Of a stretch of DNA of 64,000 bases, positions 25,501 to 33,300 are shown piece after piece. The position numbers were made by a program, and so were the translations under genes. Within the stretch, counting starts at the first letter, position 1; every line of letters starts with the position of its first letter. The DNA is taken from positions 18,104,001 to 18,168,000 of the forward strand of contig CM106586.1 in assembly GCA_048013815.1 (NCBI GenBank), given 5' to 3'. This stretch comes from Setoptus koraiensis. Its lineage: Eukaryota > Arthropoda. The notes under the pieces were generated by a model that worked only from the letters and a program-made list of their open reading frames with translations, did not search any database and was not told the DNA's origin.

Positions 25501-28500
25501 AATTTTGGACACATTCTGACTGATGTCGCATACTTGCCGCTACTAATGAACTCAACCCCTCTTTTCGACGGCCCACAGGCAAGGTGATATAGATAGTTTG
25601 GATGGCAGCAACAAGATAAATTCGCTGTTCAAGACGGCTAACCAAATGCGACAGCAAAACATGAATAGTCAAAATCAATTTCAACAACAGGAAAATCAAC
25701 ACTTCTTTCAGGAGTACACATTTAAAAAGATAGCCGCCTGCGATGTTTGCCGCGAATTCCTCAGAGGTAAGCCAGCCATCGCCTTAATTGGCCTCACTAA
25801 TTAATTAGCTGACCAGCAAAACAGCTGTTCAGTTGATTAGCTAATAGACTAGCTAATCAACTAACAACTATCATCATTATAACTACTCGACTGACGCTTA
25901 ACCCGCAATTATTGACAATTAATAAATGTGCCCCTCCAATTGTCACCTAGGTCACCTGAGACAGGGTATGAAGTGCAAGCTGTGCAAAATGAGTTGTCAC
26001 GCCGATTGCCAGAACAAAGCACACGCAACAATTAAGTGCCAGGTAGGTGCCAGCGATTAACTAACAACTAATTGGAATAATTTGAGAGAGATAATAATCG
26101 ACAATTGTTCTGCTGTTGTTGGCCCCTTCCACTGACCACATATATGAAAAAAAAAAATTCTTTTGATTAGCAACCAAAAATGAAATTGTTGCGCCGACAA
26201 AAGTCCGCTTCGGAATTGGAGGTGGGCAATTCGGACGTTGAAGAAACAACAGAAAGTAAGTATACGCATGCGAGATATTAATGAAATAATAACCACATGA
26301 TGCCAGATAATTTATGACATTGCAATTATCATTGTTACGTCACGCCACATGAATGGTGAACAATAATTAGGGTCCTCAAGTTCCTCGCAGAAGCCGGACG
26401 GCATTTACCAGTTAATAAGACAGGCCCTGGAGGCGAAAAGAAACAACACTCTCAATACGGGTAAGCCACGGGTTGTGTCGGATATTCGCGATACCAGACC
26501 ATCGTCCGATGGCAATTGCATTGACATTGAATCTAATTGTACCCCTATCTTCATATAATGCCCATTGTATGCCCTGTGAGTCTAGGTCGCGATGAATCAA
26601 ATTTCTGTGAGTATCCCCATCTCTGTCGGGTCTTGCCATTCTCACCTGTTCATTTATCGCCGATCGCCTCTCAAATGGCCCCGACCGTTTTCGGCCGACG
26701 AACACGCTAACACCACCCACTAACATTTGCCCACTAACTCTGCCCCACCCCCCCACTAACACGTCCAATAACAATAATAACATGCCCTCCAACATACCCG
26801 CCACCATACCCGCCAACACCGCGTCGAGCAGCCAGCAACCAGTTCACCAATAGCCACTACCTCAATCCGGGCCAGGGCATGTACGGCGCGGGCAGCCACA
26901 CCCTCAACTTGAGCACCGGCAACTTGGCGCTGGCCAATCACAATGGCAAAAGTGTTAGCACTTCCGCTTTGGGAACCACCGGACTAACGGTAGACAGATG
27001 GGCGGTTGTGATGGATCTGTTGGCCCAGTCGCGTCAACAAAACAGCAGCGGTGGCTCGTCGGGCGGCGGGCCCGGCTCACAGGGCGCTCAGTCGGGCGGT
27101 GCGACGGGCGGCCCGGGCGCCAACCCAAACGGGCCCCTGTCCGACAATAACTCAACTAACAATGGCAACGCCGGCGGCGCGGGCAACAATCAACAGCAGA
27201 CGGTCACGAATCACGGCAGCGAGCATTTGGGCGACGGAAGCGGACAAAACAATCAAAAGCGTCACAGCAAACAATTGGACAAATTTAAATTGGCTGCCAA
27301 GTCTGTGACGAAACATCAGCGCCACTACAACACGTACACTAAACAACAGCAACCACAACAACAACAGCAACAACAACAACAACTGCAATCGTCGCAAACT
27401 CTCTCGGCGCCCGCCATGTCAAACCCGAACAGAAACGGCAATAATCAAACAGGAAACCAGCAACAAATGTCGGTGACGGTACAGCAGCACAACGGCGGCG
27501 CCGGCAGCAACCAGCCCGGCGCGCCCCCACCTGTTGTTGGCCAATATTCGCATCATCATCATTTGCAGCCAACGGGCAACGCGCTTGATCCGTATGCCGG
27601 CCATCATTTGCATCAGACGCAATCGTTGCCCCTGAGCGCGGTATCGCCACAAACTGACCCCAGTTCCGGTCTCAACATACCCAATTTAATGGTCAACACA
27701 ATGGTGATGGGCGGCGCGGGCGGCCAAAATCCGCAAGCCGGGCCCCCCGGTCCCGGCGTTCGGGTACAGGTGAGCCAGGGCGGATCGGGACCCATAGTGC
27801 CGCCCATGTCGAGATCCAGTCAGCAAGCTAACGCGCTCACTGGCTCCCAGTCGAATTTAACCGGCGCCGGACCGTACATGCTGTCCGTGAGCCAGCAACA
27901 GAACCAGGCCTCGTCCACCTCAGGTACTAGCAAATCTTTTGACACTTGTTCTGACCATTGGTCACTGCTTCGGTGCCAATTGGGCATCGGCGTACACTCG
28001 AGCTAATGAGTGACCCGGTAGAGTAGTCTTGGCTGCCCACTGGCTTGCCGCTTGATTGATTTCTCGTGAATGCTGCTACTGCTGCTGCCTCTGCCGCCCG
28101 GACGGCAAACTAAAAAATAACCGTTTGTTTTTAGTTTAATCAAATTTTTTTTTTTCAAAATTTAAATAATCTAACCATAACGATAGATATGACCTGAATT
28201 AACCTGAATTTTGCTATTCTACTCATTCACCTTATGTGTATGATTTTGTTTGCTCATACGCGCACAACTACATGCTATATGCTGTATTTCGAACGATACA
28301 ATTCACCTCATCACCATGACGACAACGCGATAATTGAATGCCAATCATTATTTATGCCACTATCGTGAATATTCAATGAATCAACTCACGCTCACGAATT
28401 ATTTATACGCTTCTCTATGTTTAAATACATGTCGTGTGTGTGTGTACGTGTGATTCTTGTTTGTTTGTTTGTTTGTTTGCGTCAACAGCACCGCATAGCC

Positions 28501-30455
28501 CCGAGCGACGAAAGTTCAGTTTGCGTATGAAAAGTTTCTCTTTAGACAGTCCAGAGAACCCCATTGGCCAGCAATCTGTTGGTATGCAACAACAGCAACA
28601 ACAACAGCACCAACAATCGCAACAGCAGCACCAACAATCGCAACAACAACAACAACAACAACATCATCAGCAGCTGCAAATGATGTATTCAAATGGCGAC
28701 AACAACAACCAGTTTAATTCTAACATGATGACCACTCACTTGAACAGTTTGCATATCAACGGCTCACAATATCATCAGCATTATCAGCCGTCAACAAGTG
28801 GCCCAAGCGGCCAAGCCAACGAGCTTACAACGGTACAAAATCAAATGATAAACTCTCATACGACCAACACTGGCTCTAATAATGCACACAGTATTGTTGT
28901 GCAACAACAATCTAATAAGGTCAATGTGACCTCGAATGCTCAAATCAATTGTACAAGCTCGTCGGGATCGTCATTGGGTCAAATGAGCCAACACAATGCA
29001 GCAATTCAAGATAGCGATTGTAAGTCACTACAACTACAACTACACTACCACTATCGCTACCTGTGCGCGTATATTTGTGATGATCGTTGTGAGATTGATT
29101 GCGGTTACTTAATTACTGGCGACAGAAACGCAACAAAGATTGGAATCAATTCATCATTGATCCATCGAAATCCAACCAAAATGGCCGTCGACAACAACTA
29201 CTACTGCAACACAATCGCTTCTCCGCTGGTTTGGGCAAAATAAATTGAGTTGATTGTATCAATTAGTCGATGGCTTCAAGAGGGCGAACACTTAATTTGC
29301 ATTGCCGCTTTATGTTTTGGTCTTGTTGTCTTGCAAATTGTAGTTAGTTGGCAGTAGTTGCCTGTAGCTGCTTATGTTGAACCCAAGTACACAAATTTAG
29401 TTTGACATGAGTCACCAGCTATATGAACAAACAAAAAATAGCATTATTACACAAGACAAGCATTGTCCACATAATAATATAACAATCTGACTGAATGACA
29501 AATTTAATTGATTGCTTTTCACGATCCATTCACACCTTATCATTCGCTAATTGTTAATCTTTCATCCCTTGCCATTCCATCCCAACATGGAACACAAACA
29601 ATACATAAACCGTTTTGTCAGACTATAATCTAAGTCTTGATATCGGTCATCATCATCAACCTGCCCATCAAATGCTGGATTTTGTCAATGTCGCCGATCA
29701 GCATTCGTCAGATTCGTCAACAGTAGTAGACCCCTTATCGAGCTCCGTATCATCACCCTGCCCATCGCCGGTAAGTACTATTGTTATTATACTTTTTTAC
29801 TTTACCTTGTATGTTTTATCAATCTGAAACAATACATTTTGTTCACACCGCTTTTTGATCTCCATTCCCACATGATTAATGAACCATGTATCAATCAATA
29901 CAAACACTAGCTACCCCAGCTGTCCTCGCATCGACTACTACCCCCCAACCTATATCTGGTGCTCTATGATTTCAGATCGAGACGCGGCGACGAGCTTGAT
30001 TTAACTTCTGGCCAGTTAATCACTGCCTTGGATACTAGCGACCGAGATTGGTGGAAGGGATGCTCGTCAGACGCTTCGAGGAGTGGCTTCTTTCCGGCCA
30101 ACTATGTCACCAAACTATACCCAAATGAGCGTCCGTTGCGCGTAGTTCAAACAATTCAAGTATCAAATGGCGAGACGTGCGAAAAATTGCTCAGAGACCA
30201 GGTAAATATCAATTAGATGCCCATTTGATATTTAACATTTTACTATTATTGTCTAGTAAACTGAAGTCACTGTTGAATCAATCACTTACGAGCTCCACCT
30301 TACTTTCTGTCTAATCATTCATTTTCCAGGTTGTTATTCATACAGGTGAGCATGTAGATGACGTAATAACAGTTAGAACAGGCATAGGAGAGACGCCCAA
30401 CAGATATATACAGTGCCCAGACAAATACCTACGTGAAGTTGATTCGGAGTTGTGA
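16569..30455 (+). CDS. F-BAR / coiled-coil / C1 / SH3 adaptor protein, 17 exons
   Basis: Exons inferred from GT-AG signals and matching phase: 16569-16650, 16848-16956, 17078-17300, 17523-17605, 17705-17783, 18036-18116, 18310-18573, 18845-19386, 25579-25766, 25951-26042, 26171-26255, 26371-26460, 26832-27923, 28489-29019, 29622-29770, 29911-30201 and 30330-30455; 1,368 aa. Residues about 30-260 form an F-BAR/FCH helical domain, which binds and bends membranes in this family. Residues about 330-400 form an HR1-like coiled coil. Residues 529-580 form a C1 zinc finger with His529, Cys542, 545, 559, 562, His567, Cys570 and Cys580; the last spacing is 9, not the usual 7. About 600-1230 is Gln/Ser/Gly-rich and disordered. 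An SH3 domain lies at about 1246-1298 (LYDF, WW, FFPANYV). The order resembles Nervous wreck/FCHSD and fungal Bzz1, but with one SH3; I assign no orthologue. Least certain are the first exon (good AUG context, weak donor GTGCGC) and two junctions with alternative acceptors (26829; 29920). Confidence 0.85.
17821..17905. repeat. 17-bp tandem repeat, 5 copies, intronic
   Basis: Five copies of a 17-base unit, TATGCGAATCCTCGCGC. The first four are nearly identical and the fifth is diverged. They lie inside the intron 17784-18035 of the F-BAR gene. Confidence 0.92.
18601..18760. repeat. 10-bp TTCCGAAA tandem array, 16 copies, intronic
   Basis: Sixteen head-to-tail copies of a 10-base unit (TGTTCCGAAA, TATTCCGAAA or TGACCCGAAA) in exact register. 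They fill 160 of the 271 bases of the intron 18574-18844. Two frames stay open through it. A transcript retaining the intron would extend the protein by a Phe/Arg/Asn/Pro/Lys/Ser/Glu/Met repeat before a stop near 18,789. The array lies between a good donor (CTG/GTGAGT) and acceptor (CCACAG), so I treat it as intron. Confidence 0.93.
20525..20620. repeat. TTG/CTG trinucleotide array
   Basis: About 95 bases of GTT/TTG triplets with GTC and CTG interruptions, inside the large intron. It gives an uninterrupted Val-rich frame that I do not regard as coding. Confidence 0.85.
23539..23580. repeat. 42-bp perfect palindrome with (GC)9 core
   Basis: TTTTTTTCTTTT, then nine GC dinucleotides, then AAAAGAAAAAAA: an uninterrupted perfect palindrome. 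The alternating purine-pyrimidine core suits Z-DNA or cruciform formation. The outer arms are homopurine on one strand and homopyrimidine on the other. Confidence 0.95.
24321..24584 (-). other. Open frame resembling the start of a type II membrane protein
   Basis: From an AUG at 24,584 the minus strand reads a short basic tail (MVTKWNK), a hydrophobic segment (LVILFCNCILIASVAI), a basic/polar stem, and then DDILFVVTMESTRY followed by ERVLLESRAS. This order resembles the cytoplasmic tail, anchor and first strand of Golgi glycosyltransferases, loosely of the Fringe type. That likeness is by eye only. The frame stops at 24,321 and I found no downstream exons. It could be the first exon of a gene nested in the intron, a decayed copy, or chance. 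Confidence 0.2.
28588..28672 (+). repeat. Coding CAA/CAG array (poly-Gln/His)
   Basis: Inside exon 14 of the F-BAR gene (28489-29019), mixed CAA, CAG, CAC and CAT codons encode a Gln-rich tract with Ser and His interruptions. A shorter one lies near 27,345-27,385 in exon 13. The mixed codons suggest an older, stabilised tract rather than a pure expanding repeat. Confidence 0.85.
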
Positions 30456-30820
30456 TGTCATGTGATGTTATTATCGTTAACAGTGTAATGTAATTTACTG
30501 TTACGTAGTTTGAGATGCGAGCACTCAATTGTCGGTGTGTTCTTTGTTGACAATTATCGAGAGAAAGACAAAGACATGGGCACAGGTAGACAGTAATAAT
30601 GACTTTGTAAGAATCAAAATTGATCTTGTTGTTAGTCGTTTCAGATTGAATCGTGACAGGAACTAGCAATCCTTCACTTCGCACCACATTTGCTTTCCTC
30701 AATACATGGCGATAACGGTGTTACCGATTGTACCATCACACGCCGTTTGATAAAAAAACTGAGGATAAAATTGTAATATCCTCATATTGAGCACACTCAT
30801 TGTTAAATTAGGTTAGATAT

Positions 30821-30884
30821 AATAAAATCGTCGAGCTTTCTTAGTTGAGCTCGGATTGTTGAAAACAAAACTACTTGGAATAAA
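30821..30884 (+). terminator. Candidate poly(A) signals of the F-BAR gene
   Basis: AATAAA occurs at 30,821-30,826 and again at 30,879-30,884, about 370 and 425 bases after the stop codon at 30,455. Either could direct 3' end formation. Confidence 0.55.
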
Positions 30885-31138
30885 TGAAACAAAAAAGAGA
30901 TCTACCTAGAACAAAACGTCTCACTGTCTTCAAAATTTTGTGCATCGCTATTTCCTTTTCTTTTCTGCCCCTATATAAATAGATCTCGATGAGAAACCGG
31001 TGGATTCTGTGATTAGTCCATTGAGTCATCAACAAGCACTATAACTCAATTTCCGCTGAGGCTGATCATGTGAGAATCGGCGCTATGTCACAATCTCCGT
31101 GTTAGTTCAATCAAACTCAATGCATATATTCTAATTGA

Positions 31139-31144
31139 TTTATT
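31139..31144 (-). terminator. Candidate poly(A) signal of PAN3
   Basis: The plus strand reads TTTATT, i.e. AATAAA on the PAN3 strand, about 47 bases after the PAN3 stop codon. This would give a very short 3' UTR. Confidence 0.6.
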
Positions 31145-31190
31145 ATTGAGTTGCTTCAGTTATAATGACACAAAAGAGAGCACTCGTCAG

Positions 31191-32708
31191 CTATTTTTGC
31201 AGATCGTTGAAAGCATTCTCAAAACATTTTTTGAGTTCGGCGAATGATACTACGAGTACGTGTTGTTCATCTCTGGATATTAAGCATATCTTTTCGGGGG
31301 ATCCAGAATCAAACTTCATGAGTGTAGATATAACGTGACCCATATCCAACCATGCTGAGCCATCCTCGTTAAGTTGATGAAATAAGTAATCGCGGAAAAG
31401 CTTCAACATATATCTGTCACCTGTTTCAGACCAATTGAGATCCATACGCAATTCAGGTCGTTCGTTGATCATCCCAAGCTTCACTAATACCCTAAGCAGT
31501 CTTCCATTCAAAACCTCTCTATCCAGATCCATCTGAATGCTATCGATTTTGTCATAGGCCAGATTGAGTTGAACGTAAAATCTTGCTCCTATCATTGGCA
31601 TAACATCGTTGATTGTTCGGTTCTGTTGTTTTATGGACAACAAAGTTACAATCAACGCTCTGAGGTCATTTGAGTAAGTTCTCGATACCAAATCAAGAGA
31701 TTGTTGACAATAATCTTTAGAGGCCGCACTTAAAGAGCTAGTGGCTAACGCTAGACACAATCTACCAAATGCAGCTAAATCATCTTGTTGGAGTTGTTGA
31801 TAGAACATTTTGCCGCTAGCCATCTGGATCGTTAGATCATGAGTAACAACGTCAAATAGGCCGCATGCGTTCAATCTTATCCTTGGGTATTGTGATGGCT
31901 GCAATTGTGATGGAGGACAATTTGGAACACTAGACGTCAATATGATTTTAGTTGGGTCAAATATCCTATAGGCTAGTCCGTGCGAGTGTATCAACCTGAG
32001 AGCAGAAGATATTTGTATTATATAATGCCACAATAAATTCTCTGGCAACAGCTTAGTTTTTAAAATAGCCTGCTGTTGACTGTATGGTCTATTTGCGGCT
32101 AATCTGTTTATGCCAACTGGTCCCGATGTTGGACTGGAATTAACAAAGTATTGTTGCATGAGTGTTGTCGCTTGCGGAAAATACGGATATACAAATACAA
32201 GAGAATTATCTCCAAAAGCTCTTGTGGTGAAAACTTGTAACAATTTTACAATATTTGCACATTGAATCTTTTTCCAAGCATCAATAGTATTTAGTAGAGA
32301 TTTTGAGTTAGCTGCATTGGGCTGGTATGAATGCACACGACGCATACAAACATATTGATTAGTCTCGATATTGGTGGCTCTATAAACGCTTTGTACAAAT
32401 CCAAATGTGTTAGATAGAATACTGTTATGGCCAGTCTGAAGCGGATATAAATAAGTATAATCTAGTACCCGTTCTGGTAATGATTCTAAGAGTTCGCTCT
32501 CTGTAGGCATGAGATTAGTATTGTTTGTGGTGGATGTCACATTCTGTCGTTGGAGTATTTCCTCTTTCAATTCGTTAGATTCTTCGCCCATGATGGTAGA
32601 TCCAGAATAGGTTACGGCTCCTGCCGAAGTTGGGTACGCCGAAGTATTTGGCTGTCCGGTGTAATACATTCTGTGTACGCCGTTGTATTCATCGCTGGAT
32701 TGTGACAT
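31191..32708 (-). CDS. PAN3: PAN3, pseudokinase subunit of the PAN2-PAN3 deadenylase
   Basis: This uninterrupted 505-aa frame matches the PAN3 family in its pseudokinase and C-terminal region. PAN3 is an adaptor: it dimerises, binds PAN2, and recruits the poly(A)-shortening nuclease to mRNA in the cytoplasm. Visible family landmarks are LDYTYLYPL near residue 82, AWKKIQCANIVKL near 144, LRLIHSHGLAYRIFDPTKI (where active kinases have HRD), DVMPMIGARFYVQL, GRLLRVLVKLGMINERPE, WSETGDRYMLKLFRDYLFHQ and PEKICLISRDEQHVLVVSFA. Residues about 84-365 are the pseudokinase, followed by the coiled coil and C-terminal knob. Only about 80 residues precede the pseudokinase. The N-terminal CCCH zinc finger and PAM2 motif of many PAN3 proteins are not seen, although family members are commonly longer. 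It begins MSQSSDE, the same as the divergent SIRT1 gene; an inverted repeat covers both starts. Upstream exons cannot be excluded. Confidence 0.95.
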   Translation of the reverse strand: MSQSSDEYNGVHRMYYTGQPNTSAYPTSAGAVTYSGSTIMGEESNELKEEILQRQNVTSTTNNTNLMPTESELLESLPERVLDYTYLYPLQTGHNSILSNTFGFVQSVYRATNIETNQYVCMRRVHSYQPNAANSKSLLNTIDAWKKIQCANIVKLLQVFTTRAFGDNSLVFVYPYFPQATTLMQQYFVNSSPTSGPVGINRLAANRPYSQQQAILKTKLLPENLLWHYIIQISSALRLIHSHGLAYRIFDPTKIILTSSVPNCPPSQLQPSQYPRIRLNACGLFDVVTHDLTIQMASGKMFYQQLQQDDLAAFGRLCLALATSSLSAASKDYCQQSLDLVSRTYSNDLRALIVTLLSIKQQNRTINDVMPMIGARFYVQLNLAYDKIDSIQMDLDREVLNGRLLRVLVKLGMINERPELRMDLNWSETGDRYMLKLFRDYLFHQLNEDGSAWLDMGHVISTLMKFDSGSPEKICLISRDEQHVLVVSFAELKKCFENAFNDLQK

Positions 32709-33300
32709 ATTACAATAATATTATATTATATATAATGATATATATTTATGTAATAACTGTGTATATACTGGATATATATATTTTTAAAAGGGCTCAGATG
32801 GCGTCATGTACGGGAGATGGACGTCTCGTTATAGAGCTGCCAATGGTAAAAAGAAAACACATATGCAATATGCATTGATACTGGTACACTGTGGTACCGA
32901 ACGTTCCAGTTTTTCCTTGCGCACAATGTGCGCATGCTCCCAATTCCCGTAGCGCCAAATACAATTGTTTTTTTGGAATTGTATTTGGCGCTGCAGCGAA
33001 CCGAGGCATGCGCAGATGACACGCAAGAAAAAACTAGAACGTCCGGGACTAACAGTGTCAGTACATAAACTGCTCATTCTATTTTCGCTATTCTTCTTTA
33101 CAACACTCGAGCTTCGACATTGACTGCTAAGACTTGTCTTACGTTACGCCATTTAAGCCGTTTTTACTTAGAATCACATCTATTCACATACATCCGTATA
33201 TATATATATATAAACATACATATATATATTTATATATGTTGATATATATATTTTTATACACACATACATAATATGTCACAATCTAGCGATGAAGACGACG
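32680..33300. repeat. Long inverted repeat spanning the PAN3 and SIRT1 starts
   Basis: Left arm about 32,680-32,966, right arm about 32,977-33,300, centre near 32,971.5. The innermost 16 bases (AGCGCCAAATACAATT at 32,951-32,966 and its complement at 32,977-32,992) are perfect, with a 10-nt T-rich spacer. Aligned without gaps, the next 50 bases outward include a perfect TGCGCATGC pair (32,929-32,937 and 33,006-33,014) and a nearly perfect ACGTTC..AGTTTTT..CTTGCG pair. Further out identity is patchy (for example ACGCCAT..AAGCC/ACGCCAT..GAGCC). It rises again at the start codons, where 29 of 32 bases match. Both proteins therefore begin MSQSSDE. Confidence 0.9.
32709..33272. promoter_or_regulatory. 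Bidirectional PAN3-SIRT1 promoter
   Basis: The 564 bases between divergent start codons must carry both promoters and 5' leaders, unless either gene has distant non-coding exons. Mirrored TGCGCATGC motifs sit 85 bases apart end to end. They match half of the consensus for NRF-1 (Drosophila Ewg), a factor typical of CpG-type bidirectional promoters. TA-rich runs precede each start codon (32,709-32,790 and 33,195-33,260). No clear TATA box distinguishes itself from these TA runs. Confidence 0.6.

Larger units (their letters stand above)
19387..25578 (+). other. Large 6.2-kb intron of the F-BAR gene
   Basis: It begins AG/GTAAGC after the coiled-coil exon and ends CCCACAG/G before the C1 exon; both sides are phase 2. 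It holds TTG/CTG arrays (about 20,525-20,620), GA and CA runs, GGGCCC words, a 42-bp palindrome (23,539-23,580), and an AT-rich stretch poor in GGCC at about 21,640-22,370. No exon in frame with the F-BAR protein was found inside. One minus-strand open frame, from 24,584, is described separately. Confidence 0.7.
30456..31190. other. 3' untranslated / convergent intergenic region
   Basis: It separates the stop codon of the F-BAR gene (+) from that of PAN3 (-). It is AT-rich, with poly(A) signals for both genes (listed separately). No open frame of interest was seen. Confidence 0.7.

Noticed and set aside
32877-33067. Central inverted repeat considered as a small terminal-inverted-repeat transposon
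   Set aside because: The symmetry continues outward to both start codons and into the coding regions, with no target-site duplication. An inverted duplication of a gene's 5' end explains it better.
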